Source: Roseomonas sp. KE0001
GTDB taxonomy: Bacteria > Pseudomonadota > Alphaproteobacteria > Acetobacterales > Acetobacteraceae
Direction: 5' to 3'
Assembly: GCF_016107285.1 (NCBI RefSeq)
Contig: NZ_RCVQ01000008.1
Span: forward strand, 1-64,000
Length of the DNA stretch: 64,000 nucleotides
Positions 16,392 through 24,949 of the stretch are shown piece after piece. Each line of letters opens with the position of its first letter. The stretch's first letter is position 1. The notes below the pieces were generated by a model that saw only the letters and a list, made by a program, of their open reading frames with translations, was not told where the DNA came from and made no database searches. A program made the translations under genes and the position numbers.

Positions 16392-17118
16392 CCCGCTCAG
16401 GCGCCGCCTCGTCCAGCCAGCGTCCGGCGCGAACCAGGGCGGCGAGCAGGTAGATCAGGCTGGCCGGCACCCACATGATCAGCCCGGCGAGCTGCTGGTC
16501 CTGCAGGGGCGAGAAGCCCCAGGCCTGGGTGGTGGCGAGATGCGGCGCGTAGAGCGCGGCGGGGGCGAAGGTGATCAGCGCGCCGAGCAGGCCCATCTGC
16601 GCCATCATCGCCAGCAGGCCGGAGACATAGGGCCAGGCCTCGTCCCGCCGGCCGAGGGCGGCGGCCCAGAACGTCAGCGCGCTGCCCAGCAGCGTGGCCT
16701 GCATGCCCCAGTAGACCGCGTCGCCCGACAGCGCGGCGGCATAGGCGGGCGGCGCGTGCCAGAGCCAGAGGATGACGACATGCAGAGGCAGCGCCAGGGA
16801 CAGCCAGGCCCCGGCCCGCCGCCGGGTGCCGTCGCGCAGCGCCAGGGCGAGAAGCGGCGCCGCGACCCCGATCAGCAGGACATGATGCAGCGTGCGGGCG
16901 GCGAACAGAGCCGAGCTCAGCGCGCAGAGCGGCGAGACGAAGGCGACGACCAGGACCAACCAGGCCAGCAGCGCCATGCCACGCCGCGGGGCCGGCCGCA
17001 GCAGCGCCCACCCCAGGAGCAGCGCCAGGCCGGTCAGCAGGAGTGGGTCCGTGTTCCAGCGACTCCAGGCCTCGGCCGGCCCGGGCCCCGCGCCGCAATA
17101 GGGGATCGCATCCCACAC
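16384..17118 (-). CDS. ctaG: Cytochrome c oxidase assembly factor, CtaG/caa3 type
   Basis: A 244-residue protein with about seven membrane segments. It has the caa3_CtaG-family features HHVLLIGVAAPLLALA, WLWHAPPAYAAAL and a C-terminal QDQQLAGLIMWVPASLIY stretch. This family assists assembly of the CuB centre of bacterial aa3 oxidases and is unrelated to the COX11-type CtaG. The start is GTG at 17118, with a GGGGGAG stretch about eight bases upstream. It heads the minus-strand oxidase locus and is divergent from the porin gene across 174 bases, which contain an AT-rich stretch near 17170-17225. Confidence 0.88.
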   Translation of the reverse strand: MWDAIPYCGAGPGPAEAWSRWNTDPLLLTGLALLLGWALLRPAPRRGMALLAWLVLVVAFVSPLCALSSALFAARTLHHVLLIGVAAPLLALALRDGTRRRAGAWLSLALPLHVVILWLWHAPPAYAAALSGDAVYWGMQATLLGSALTFWAAALGRRDEAWPYVSGLLAMMAQMGLLGALITFAPAALYAPHLATTQAWGFSPLQDQQLAGLIMWVPASLIYLLAALVRAGRWLDEAAPERDA

Positions 17119-17292
17119 CTCGCCTCTCCCCCGACTCTGCGTATCCTGGCGGCCAATGCGAGGCGGCGATGAAAGTTGCGGAAGCTTAAGTTTTAACCTC
17201 AGGTTGCTTTATGCTGGAATAATGCACGCGCCTTCACCGCCACCGGGGGCGCCCCCTTGGCCTGCCGCCGTCCGTATCGGGAACCGACCTCC

Positions 17293-18621
17293 ATGCCGAT
17301 CTCCACCGGGAGCCGCCGAGGCGCGCGTCGTGCCACCCTGCTCGTCGCGGTGGGCCTCGCCGTGCTGCTGGCGCCGCCGCTGCGGGCGCAGGAAGCCCCC
17401 GATCCCACCGAGGCCTGCGACGATCATGTCCTGGCCTCCGGCCTCTGCCTGGGCGCCGAAGCCCTGGCGGACGGCTTCGTCAATCTCGACGGCGGCCTGC
17501 GGCGGGGCGCCGCGGCGCTGGGGCAGGTGAAGCTGACCCTGCTGGCGGATCTGGACCGGATGGCGGGCCTGCGGGGCTGGAGCATCGGCCTCGGCGCCTA
17601 TGCGCTGGTGGGGCGCCGCCCGACCGAGACCCTCACCGGCGGCCTGGCCCCGGCCAGCGGCGCCGAGGCGCTGCCGACCACCGCCCTGGCCGATGCCTGG
17701 GTGCAGTACGCGGTGCCGGGCCGGGCCTCGCTGCGGGTCGGGCAGATGGCGGCGGACAACGAGTTCGCCCGCGCCGACGCCGCGGAATACCTGGTGAACA
17801 GCACCTTCAGCTGGCCGGTCGCGCTCACCGAGGCGCTGCCCTCGGGCGGCCCGGCCTATCCTTTCGCCGCCCCCGGCCTCCGGCTCAGCCTGGCCGATCC
17901 CGACCAGGGCAGCGGCCTGCGCCTGGCGCTGTTCTCCGGCGATCCGGGCGGGCGCTATGGCGAGGAGACGGAGCCGCAGCGGCACAACCGCTACGGTATC
18001 AACCCGAGCTTCACCGGCGGCGCGCTGATGCTGGCGGAAGCCGTGGTCGGCGCCGACAGGCCGGGCGAGGCCCCCCGCCCCTGGGTGCTGCGGCTGGGCG
18101 GCTGGTACCACAATGGCGGCTTCGACGATGTGCGGCGCGACAGCGCGGGGCGTTCCCTCGCCGATCCGCGCGCCGGCGCGCCGCGCCGCTACGGGCAGAA
18201 CTATGGCGGCTATGCCATCGGCGAGGTCGCCCTCGGCCCGGTCGCGATCTTCGCGCGCGGCTTCTACGCGCCGCCCGGCCGCAACACGGTGACGGCGCAG
18301 GGCGATCTCGGCCTGGCCTGGCGCGACCTGCCCTGGCGGCCGCAGGACACCCTCTCGCTCGGCGTCTCGCAGGCGCATATCGGCCGCGAGGCGCGGCGGC
18401 TGGACCGCGAGACCGCCTTCGTCACCCGCTCCGCCTGGCCGGAGCGCAGCCACGAGACGGTCGTCGAGGTCAACTACAACCTCCCCCTCGGCGCGGTGGA
18501 GATCCGCCCCCTGGTGCAATGGATGCTGAACCCGGCGGCGGGAGCGGCGGAAGAGCGGCGGGGCAACCGCGCCCTGTCCGATTCGCTGCTGGTCGGCCTG
18601 CGCCTGCAGATCACGCTCTAG
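17293..18621 (+). CDS. OprB-type carbohydrate-selective outer membrane porin
   Basis: A 442-residue outer-membrane beta-barrel protein. An N-terminal signal (RRATLLVAVGLAVLLAPPLRA) is followed by a mature region rich in alternating hydrophobic strands and aromatic girdles. OprB-like features include NKYGINPSF-like NRYGINPSFTGG, the LRLGGWYHNGGFDD strand and a VVEVNYNLPLGAVEIRPLVQ C-terminal repeat leading to a terminal LRLQITL strand. OprB porins let sugars or other small solutes cross the outer membrane. It ends convergently with the helicase gene and overlaps its stop by four bases. Substrate selectivity is unknown. Confidence 0.87.
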   Translation: MPISTGSRRGARRATLLVAVGLAVLLAPPLRAQEAPDPTEACDDHVLASGLCLGAEALADGFVNLDGGLRRGAAALGQVKLTLLADLDRMAGLRGWSIGLGAYALVGRRPTETLTGGLAPASGAEALPTTALADAWVQYAVPGRASLRVGQMAADNEFARADAAEYLVNSTFSWPVALTEALPSGGPAYPFAAPGLRLSLADPDQGSGLRLALFSGDPGGRYGEETEPQRHNRYGINPSFTGGALMLAEAVVGADRPGEAPRPWVLRLGGWYHNGGFDDVRRDSAGRSLADPRAGAPRRYGQNYGGYAIGEVALGPVAIFARGFYAPPGRNTVTAQGDLGLAWRDLPWRPQDTLSLGVSQAHIGREARRLDRETAFVTRSAWPERSHETVVEVNYNLPLGAVEIRPLVQWMLNPAAGAAEERRGNRALSDSLLVGLRLQITL

Positions 18622-21041
18622 GACCGGGGGGCGCTCCGGCCGGCCCGATCCGGCGCGCTCCGCCCCACCGCCTTGCCGCGCCGCTGCTGGCGCAGCACGG
18701 CCTCGATCCAGTCGTCGAGCCGCGCCGTCTCCAGCTCCGCCTCATCCCGGTCCGGATAGGCGGCGGCGAAGCGCAGCGCCAGCCAGCGCCAGGCGACCAG
18801 GCGCTTGTGCACCTTCTCGGCCTTCTGCAGCTCCTCGCCGCTGGCCTTGTCCGGCGGCGGCAGGCGCCCGGCCAGCGGCGGCCGCACCGGCCGCCCGGCG
18901 CCATGATCCACCGCCCAGCGCGCCAGGCGGGTGATGCCGTTGTCGCGCTCGTCCACCGGGCAGAGGGCATAGGTCCAGCGATCCATCAGCGACAGGCCGG
19001 CGACGCCGTCGATGGCGGCGGCGATGGCCATGGGCTGCGTCAGGTCGGCCAGGCGGTAGTTGGGATCGTCCTTGCGCAGAACGGCGCGCTTGATGCGCGC
19101 CAGCACGCCGAACAGGCTGTCCGAGCCGATCTCCTCGGCGACCGCGGCGATGATCTCCGCATCCGGCTGCACCTGCGGGCGCAGTTCGGCGGGCGGCGCG
19201 GGCGGCGCCTCCAGCATGGCGCGCACGAAGTCCGGGCTGCCGGCCCCGGACAGCACCGCGACCACGCCGCCCTCATGGTGGCCGAAGCGCCCGGCGCGGC
19301 CGCCGATCTGCTTCACCTCCTGGCTGGTCAGGTCGCGCCGCTCCTCGCCATCGAACTTGCGCAGGGTGGAGAAGACGACGCGGCGGATCGGCAGGTTCAG
19401 CCCCATGCCGATGGCATCCGTCGCCACCAGCAGGTCGGCCTCGCCCTCCCGGAAGCGCGCCGCCTCGGCGCGCCGCACCTCGGGCGAAAGCGCGCCGTAG
19501 ACCACGGCGACCTTGCGGCCGCGCTTCACCAGTTCCTCGCGCAGGTCCATCACGTCGCGGCGCGAGAAGGCCACCAGCGCGTCCCCGGCGCGCAGCGTGC
19601 CGAAGCCGACCGGCCCGCCGGCGGCATGCAGCGGGCTCTTGCGCTGGAGCGAGATCTCCTCGACCTCGTCGCCGCAGAGCGCGGCGATGCGGCGGACCAT
19701 CGGGATGCATTCCGGCGCGCCCAGCACGAAGAGCTGGCGTGCCGGCACACCCATGATGGCGGCGGTCCAGGCGGCGCCGCGGTCGCGGTCGTGCAGCAGC
19801 TGCGCCTCGTCGACGATGGCGACGTCGACCGGCATGTGGAAGGGGCACATCTCCACCGTGGCGGCGAGGTGGCGGCTGCCGGGGGCCGGGATGCGCTCCT
19901 CGCCCGTGGTCAGCGCCGCCGCCACGCCCCGCGCCGCCAGCGCCTCGCGGAACTCGTGCGCCAGCAGGCGCAGCGGCGCCAGGGCCAGGCCGCTCTCCGC
20001 CGCCGCCAGCCGGTCGAGCGCCAGGTGGCTCTTGCCGCTGTTGGTCGGGCCGGTGACGATGGTGATGCGGCGGATCATCGCCCGCGCGGTGACGAAATGC
20101 GCCGCGTAGCGGTCCAGCGCGGCGACGCGGGCGATGGCGGCATTGGCCAGCTTGCCGCCCTTGCCGGCGGCGGCCTCGGCCCGGGCCAGGGCCCGGGGGT
20201 CGAGCCGCTCGCCGCCCGACCGGCCGGGCCGGGCCGGCTCGGCCGACGGAGCGGCGGCGCGCTCGGCCTCGCGCCAGGAGAACACCTCACGGCGCAGCGG
20301 CGCGATCTCGGCCGGGTCGAACTCCCAGCGCTCGCGCCGGCCCTTCGCCTCGCGCACGCGGCGCGCCACCGGAACCAGCCCGGCGCCGACCCAGCGCAGC
20401 GCCTCCCGCTCGGAGCAGCGCAGCAGGCCGGGCAGCGCCTCGATGCCGACGAGGCTCTTCTCCCAGGCCCGCAGCCGCGCCACCTCCTCGCGCCGCTTCG
20501 AGCGGGCGGCCGTCTCGGCGGCGCGCAGATCCCGCCGGCGCCCCTCCTCGAGCCGCTGCGAATCGAGCACGAAGCGCGCGGCCGTGGCGGCATCGAGCCC
20601 GTGCGCCTGGGCCACGGCGAGGGCCAGCGCCGCATGGCGCTCGGCCGGGAGGGCGGTGCCGGCATCGGCCAGATCACCGGCCACCGCCTCCAGCGCCAGC
20701 TCGGGCGTCCGGCCGGCGGCGCGCAGCCGGGCGGCGCCGGCGGCCTCCAGCGCGAGGCGCAGGTCGGCCTCGTGCGGCTCGGGGTCGGTCAGGGTGGCGG
20801 CGGCGGCCTCGGCCTCCTGGGGGCGCAGCCAGGGCTGGCCGGCGCGGCCGGCCATGTCGCGCATCGCCGCCGCCCAGCTCTTGCGCCGCACCTCCGCCAG
20901 CGCCTCGCGCACCGCCGCGGCATCGGCCGGCAGGCGGCGGGCGACGCGGCGGATGAGCTGCGGCATCTCCCGCTTCTCGACCCGCAGGCCGGAGGCCTGG
21001 ATGGCGGCCTCCGCGGGATGGACGGGGATGTCATCGGTCAT
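18618..21041 (-). CDS. SUV3-like helicase-related protein
   Basis: An 807-residue superfamily 2 helicase resembling the mitochondrial RNA helicase SUV3. The helicase core starts near residue 315 with Walker A GPTNSGKSHLAL, then LLAHEFREAL, DEAQLLHDRDRG (motif II) and motif VI QIGGRAGRFG. A C-terminal SUV3-type region contains LMDRWTYALCPVDER. The N-terminal 300 residues are an Arg/Ala-rich extension without a recognised domain. Mitochondrial SUV3 partners with a ribonuclease in RNA turnover, and alphaproteobacterial relatives are widespread but uncharacterised. RNA unwinding in RNA decay or ribosome-related quality control is inferred. Confidence 0.85.
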   Translation of the reverse strand: MTDDIPVHPAEAAIQASGLRVEKREMPQLIRRVARRLPADAAAVREALAEVRRKSWAAAMRDMAGRAGQPWLRPQEAEAAAATLTDPEPHEADLRLALEAAGAARLRAAGRTPELALEAVAGDLADAGTALPAERHAALALAVAQAHGLDAATAARFVLDSQRLEEGRRRDLRAAETAARSKRREEVARLRAWEKSLVGIEALPGLLRCSEREALRWVGAGLVPVARRVREAKGRRERWEFDPAEIAPLRREVFSWREAERAAAPSAEPARPGRSGGERLDPRALARAEAAAGKGGKLANAAIARVAALDRYAAHFVTARAMIRRITIVTGPTNSGKSHLALDRLAAAESGLALAPLRLLAHEFREALAARGVAAALTTGEERIPAPGSRHLAATVEMCPFHMPVDVAIVDEAQLLHDRDRGAAWTAAIMGVPARQLFVLGAPECIPMVRRIAALCGDEVEEISLQRKSPLHAAGGPVGFGTLRAGDALVAFSRRDVMDLREELVKRGRKVAVVYGALSPEVRRAEAARFREGEADLLVATDAIGMGLNLPIRRVVFSTLRKFDGEERRDLTSQEVKQIGGRAGRFGHHEGGVVAVLSGAGSPDFVRAMLEAPPAPPAELRPQVQPDAEIIAAVAEEIGSDSLFGVLARIKRAVLRKDDPNYRLADLTQPMAIAAAIDGVAGLSLMDRWTYALCPVDERDNGITRLARWAVDHGAGRPVRPPLAGRLPPPDKASGEELQKAEKVHKRLVAWRWLALRFAAAYPDRDEAELETARLDDWIEAVLRQQRRGKAVGRSAPDRAGRSAPRS

Positions 21042-21093
21042 GCGGGGGTCTTATCGAAAACGCCCCCGCCTCGCCATGGCGGTCTCGGTGGGC

Positions 21094-21303
21094 TCAGGCG
21101 GATGCGTGCGCCTCTCTCGCGTGCCCCCCTGGCGACGACGCGGCGGCGCGGCTGTCCGCCTCTCCCCCGGCGGCGGCCGAGAGGGCCTCCAGCAGCCGGT
21201 CGATATCCTTCTGGCACAGGCCGGTCGCGGCCTTCCGCGCGTCGCGATGCGCGGCCATCAGCGCGACGATCTGGGCGGCGCCGCAGGAACGGTGATGGAA
21301 CAT
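21094..21303 (-). CDS. Small His/Cys-containing hypothetical protein
   Basis: A 69-residue frame beginning MFHHRSCGAAQIVALMAAHR, with a second Cys in GLCQKDIDRLLEAL. An AGGGGAA stretch lies seven bases before the ATG, which makes translation credible. It sits alone between the helicase and the cob aminotransferase, behind a Fur-box-like sequence. No family is recognised. The Ala-rich C-terminal third is low complexity. If expressed it may be an iron-responsive small protein, but the evidence is limited to RBS, position and the promoter motif. Confidence 0.4.
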   Translation of the reverse strand: MFHHRSCGAAQIVALMAAHRDARKAATGLCQKDIDRLLEALSAAAGGEADSRAAASSPGGHAREAHASA

Positions 21304-21346
21304 GACGGGCTTCCCCTTCCGGTGAGGCGATGGGGCCATGCTAAGC

Positions 21347-21365
21347 GATAATGAGAATTACTCGC
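21347..21365. promoter_or_regulatory. Fur-box-like sequence
   Basis: GATAATGAGAATTACTCGC resembles the 19-bp Fur consensus, and the GATAATGA half is complete. The position is 44 bases upstream of the small His/Cys gene on the minus strand. The other half is degenerate, so binding by Fur or a relative is only a candidate. Confidence 0.35.
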
Positions 21366-21419
21366 AATAACTTTCGGCGAGGACCCGGCGCTGCGCGAAG
21401 GGTCGTGAAGCGAATCGGT

Positions 21420-22430
21420 TCAGCCGCTTCCGGCGGGGCGCAGCGCCGCCTCCAGCCGCGCCCAGCCCGCCTCGTTCCCCGGCAGGCCGAAGCGCAGCCA
21501 GTCCGGCCGGGCGGCGAAGGCGCGGGTCAGGATGCCGGCCCGGCCCAGCCGCGCATGCCAGGCGCCGGCCTCGCCCCGCGCCAGCCGGAACAGCCGGGTG
21601 CCGCCCACCACCCGCAGCCCCGCGTCTTCCAGCAACCCGTCGAGCCGCGCCGCGTCCCCCGCCAGCCGTGCCGCGGCCGCCCGGCGCCAGGCCGCGTCCG
21701 GCAGGGCCGCCCGCCCGATCGCCAGCGCCGGGCCCGACACCGCCCAGGGGCCGAGCGCCGCGCGGATCGCCATCGCCCGTTCGGGCGCGGCCAGGGCGAA
21801 GCCCAGTCGCAGCCCGGCCAGCCCGTAGCTCTTGCCGAAGGACCGCAGCAGGATCAGCGCCGGGTGCGGCAGCAGCGCGGCGGCCGGCTCCGCCTCGCCG
21901 GGCTCCAGGTCGGCGAAGGCCTCGTCCACCACCAGCAGCCCGCCCCGCTCCGCCATGCGGTCGGCCAGGGCCCACAGGGCGGCGCGCGGCAGGCGGCGAC
22001 CATCGGGGTTGTTGGGATTGCAAAGCAGGGCCGCGCCGCCGCCCGCCAGCGCGGCGGCCTCCTCGACCTCCTCGACCACCGTACCGGCGGCGCGCCAGCA
22101 GGCGGCGTGCTCGGCATAGGTCGGCCCGAGGACGCGCAGCCGGGGTTGCGGGAACAGTCGCGGCAGCAGCTGGATCAGCAGCTGCGTGCCCGGCGCCGCC
22201 GCGACCATCGCGGGGTCGGCGGCGCCATAGGCCGCGGCGGCCACGGCCCGCAGCGCCGCCTCGGCCTCCGGCTCGGGCAGGCGCGTGAAGGCCGTGGGCG
22301 GCAGGGGCGGCAGGGGCCAGGGGACGGGGTTGATCCCGGTCGAGAGATCCAGGAAGGGCTCCGGCGCGCCGGGAAAGCGCCGCCGCGCCGCGTCCAGCCG
22401 CCCGCCATGTTCCAAGCCATCCCGCGTCAT
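21420..22430 (-). CDS. cobC: Threonine-phosphate decarboxylase / cobalamin-pathway aminotransferase
   Basis: A 336-residue PLP enzyme of aminotransferase class I/II. It has the LSTGINPVPWPLP opening typical of cobalamin-pathway members, CNPNNPDGR, and the Schiff-base lysine in RSFGKSYGLAGLRLGF. In Salmonella the equivalent CobD makes (R)-1-amino-2-propanol phosphate from L-threonine phosphate; in Pseudomonas nomenclature it is CobC. This supplies the aminopropanol linker that cbiB attaches to cobyric acid. The ATG at 22430 lies 21 bases from the divergent cbiB start, so the two promoters must overlap the coding sequences. Confidence 0.9.
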   Translation of the reverse strand: MTRDGLEHGGRLDAARRRFPGAPEPFLDLSTGINPVPWPLPPLPPTAFTRLPEPEAEAALRAVAAAAYGAADPAMVAAAPGTQLLIQLLPRLFPQPRLRVLGPTYAEHAACWRAAGTVVEEVEEAAALAGGGAALLCNPNNPDGRRLPRAALWALADRMAERGGLLVVDEAFADLEPGEAEPAAALLPHPALILLRSFGKSYGLAGLRLGFALAAPERAMAIRAALGPWAVSGPALAIGRAALPDAAWRRAAAARLAGDAARLDGLLEDAGLRVVGGTRLFRLARGEAGAWHARLGRAGILTRAFAARPDWLRFGLPGNEAGWARLEAALRPAGSG

Positions 22431-22451
22431 GTTAGCCCCCCTTCCCGCGCC

Positions 22452-23444
22452 ATGATCCTTCCCCCGCCCCCCGACTCGCTGCTGATCCTGGCCGGGGCGC
22501 TGCTCGCCGAGGCGGCTCTCGGCTACCCCAGGCCGCTCTTCGCCGCCATCCGCCATCCGGTGGTCTGGATGGGCGCGCTGATCGGCGGGCTGGACCGCCG
22601 GCTCAACCGGGAGGACCTGTCCTTCCGCCGCCGGCGCCGCCGCGGCGTGCTGGCGGTGGGCCTGCTGCTCCTGGCCTGCGGCCTTCCGGCCCTGCTGCTG
22701 CAGGCGGCGATCTTGGCCGGGCTGCCGAAGCCGGCGGCGCTCGGCCTGCTGGCCCTGCTCGCCGCCAGCCTGCCGGCCCAGCGCAGCCTGCACCAGCATG
22801 TGCTGGCGGTGGCCGAGGGGCTGGAGGACGGCGGCCTGGAGGGCGGACGGGCCGCGGTCGCCATGATCGTCGGCCGCAACCCCGAGACGCTGGACGAGGC
22901 GGGGGTCTGCCGCGCCGCCATCGAGAGCCTGGCGGAGAACTTCTCCGACGGGGTGGTGGCGCCCGCCTTCTGGCTGGGCGCCGGGGGCCTGCCGGGCGCC
23001 GTGCTCTACAAGGCGGTGAACACGGCGGACAGCATGATCGGCCATCGCTCGCCCCGACACGAGGCGTTCGGCTGGGCCGCGGCGCGGCTCGACGACGGGG
23101 TGAACCTTCCCGCCTCCCGCCTCGCCGCGCTCTGGCTCGTCCTGGCCGCCTGGCTCTCCCCCGGCTTCGACGCGGCGGGCGCCTGGCGGGCGGTGCGCCG
23201 GGATGCCGGCCGCCACCGCTCGCCCAATGCCGGCTGGCCGGAGGCGGCGATGGCCGGCGCGCTGGGCCTGCGCCTCGCCGGACCGCGCGTCTATGGCACG
23301 GAGCGGGTCGAGGACGCCTGGATGGGCGAGGGACGCGCCCGGGCCGGGGTGGAGGACCTGCGGCGGGCCCTCCTGCTGTACCGCCGGGCCTGCAAGCTGC
23401 AGCTCCTGGCAGTGCTGGGGATGGCAGCCCTGCTGATGGGCTGA
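22452..23444 (+). CDS. cbiB: Adenosylcobinamide-phosphate synthase CbiB/CobD
   Basis: A 330-residue inner-membrane protein with several hydrophobic segments. It carries the CbiB hallmarks HPVVWMGALIGGLDRRLN, ESLAENFSDGVVAPAFW and YKAVNTADSMIGHR followed by FGWAAARLDD. It joins cobyric acid to the aminopropanol linker, giving adenosylcobinamide (phosphate). The divergent neighbour makes the linker precursor, so the pair forms one metabolic step. The start is the ATG at MILPPPPDSL. The symbol cobD is also used for this gene in Pseudomonas/Sinorhizobium nomenclature. Confidence 0.93.
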   Translation: MILPPPPDSLLILAGALLAEAALGYPRPLFAAIRHPVVWMGALIGGLDRRLNREDLSFRRRRRRGVLAVGLLLLACGLPALLLQAAILAGLPKPAALGLLALLAASLPAQRSLHQHVLAVAEGLEDGGLEGGRAAVAMIVGRNPETLDEAGVCRAAIESLAENFSDGVVAPAFWLGAGGLPGAVLYKAVNTADSMIGHRSPRHEAFGWAAARLDDGVNLPASRLAALWLVLAAWLSPGFDAAGAWRAVRRDAGRHRSPNAGWPEAAMAGALGLRLAGPRVYGTERVEDAWMGEGRARAGVEDLRRALLLYRRACKLQLLAVLGMAALLMG

Positions 23445-23845
23445 CTCAGGCAGCAGAGACCTCGCCATTTATTCAGAGTAAATACCAACAAACGAACGCC
23501 ATTACCCTAGAAATCATGTCATGTAACAACCAGAAATTTCGAAATTCCATCACCTTGTCTGCATTGCACCGCACCAAGTCAGAGATTTGACGGGATCGCG
23601 CTGAAAAGTTCTTTGTTGTATATTTCAAGTAATAACCAAATTGTACGCGTTCAGTTCATGAATTGTGGCATTCATGCCCGAATTTTCTTGAAATCGGGCA
23701 ACGGATGCAACAAGTTTGCCGCTCCGCAACATCGAGCGAGTGACCATCCATAGCGGCCGTGTGCCGCCTCACCCGATCCTGTCCATCGCGGCGCCATGCC
23801 GCCCCAGCAATGGAGGGCCCATCCGTGGACGCCAACGGAGCCGCC
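23445..23845 (+). promoter_or_regulatory. AT-rich promoter and leader of the glucosylglycerol operon
   Basis: Bases 23445-23760 are strikingly AT-rich for this genome. They contain a perfect 12-bp palindrome AATTTCGAAATT at 23535-23546, suitable for a dimeric regulator. Nearer the gene is a hairpin whose arms are GCCCGA (23676-23681) and TCGGGC (23694-23699), extended by TTTC/GAAA. I see no convincing ORF here. The base composition and position suggest regulated transcription of gpsA and the two downstream genes. Confidence 0.5.
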
Positions 23846-24949
23846 ATGCCGAGTGTCGATCTTCATGAACCGCTGCCCTATGCGCGCGTCGCCGTCATCG
23901 GCGGCGGGGCCTGGGGCAGCGCCCTGGCGCTGACCGCGCACCGCGCCGGCCGCCACACCAGCCTCTGGGTCCGCGAGGCCGATGCCGTGGCCGAGATCGC
24001 CAGCACCCGCCGCAACCCCTTCCTCCCCGACCATCCCCTGGCGCGCGACCTCCGCGTCACCGGCGCGCTGTCCGACGCCCTCGACGGCGCCGGGATGGCG
24101 ATCCTCGTCATCCCCTCCCAGCATCTGCGCGCCGTCGCCGCCCGCGTCGAGGCGCTGCTGCCCGAGGGCGTGCCGGTGGTGGTCTGCGCCAAGGGCGTCG
24201 AGGCCGATACCGGCGCGCTGATGACCCAGGTCATCGCCGAGGAGATGCCGGGGCGGCCGCAGGCCGTGCTGTCCGGCCCCTCCTTCGCCGCCGAGGTGGC
24301 GGAGAACCAGCCGACCGCCGTGACCATTGCCGCTCCCGCCGGCCCCGGCCTGTTCAGCGGCGACCACCTGGCCGCCCGCGTCGCCGTGACGCTGGCCAGC
24401 GAGACCTTCCGCCCCTACCTCTCGGACGACCCGGTCGGCGTCGAGGTCAGCGGCGCGGTGAAGAATGTGCTGGCCGTCGCCTCCGGCATCATCGCGGGGC
24501 GCGGCATGGGCTCGAACCCGCGCGCCGCCCTGCTGGCCCGCGGCCTGGCCGAGATCAGCCGCCTCAGCGTGGCCCTCGGCGGCCGCGCCGAGACGGTGCT
24601 GGGCCTCTCCGGCGCCGGCGACGTGATGCTGACCTGCTCCTCCGAGCAGTCGCGCAACTTCTCCTTCGGCAAGGCGCTGGGCGAGGGTCATGCCCCGGCG
24701 AAGGGCCGCGCGGTGGTCGAGGGCGTGGCCAATGCCCGCTCGGTCCTGGCGCTCGCCCAGCGCCTCGGCGTGCCGATGCCGATCTGCGAGGCGGTGGACC
24801 GCATCGTCCATCACGGCCTCCCGATCGACCGCGCCATCGCCGCCCTGCTGACCGGCCCGCTGCGCGCCGAGCCGCGCGCGCTGGAGCACCGCGCCAGCAT
24901 CGCCCATCCGGCCATCGCCGTGCCGCGCGCGGAGCGCGTCTTCGCATGA
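23846..24949 (+). CDS. gpsA: Glycerol-3-phosphate dehydrogenase (NAD(P)+), osmolyte operon copy
   Basis: A 367-residue GpsA. It shows the dinucleotide motif VIGGGAWGSALALTAHRAGR, the SGPSFAAEVAENQPTAV stretch, the catalytic lysine in SGAVKNVLAVASGI and the LSGAGDVMLTCSSEQSRN substrate loop. It reduces dihydroxyacetone phosphate to sn-glycerol 3-phosphate. It overlaps the HAD phosphatase gene by four bases, and glycerol 3-phosphate is an acceptor substrate of the GgpS two genes later. A dedicated supply role is therefore likely. The ATG at 23846 has CGGAG six bases upstream; ATGs at 23759 and 23810 lack a ribosome site. It could also be the housekeeping copy. Confidence 0.92.
   Translation: MPSVDLHEPLPYARVAVIGGGAWGSALALTAHRAGRHTSLWVREADAVAEIASTRRNPFLPDHPLARDLRVTGALSDALDGAGMAILVIPSQHLRAVAARVEALLPEGVPVVVCAKGVEADTGALMTQVIAEEMPGRPQAVLSGPSFAAEVAENQPTAVTIAAPAGPGLFSGDHLAARVAVTLASETFRPYLSDDPVGVEVSGAVKNVLAVASGIIAGRGMGSNPRAALLARGLAEISRLSVALGGRAETVLGLSGAGDVMLTCSSEQSRNFSFGKALGEGHAPAKGRAVVEGVANARSVLALAQRLGVPMPICEAVDRIVHHGLPIDRAIAALLTGPLRAEPRALEHRASIAHPAIAVPRAERVFA

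Noticed and set aside
16384-17118. COX11-type CtaG
   Set aside because: The protein has about seven membrane segments and caa3_CtaG motifs, whereas COX11-type CtaG has a single anchor and a soluble copper domain.
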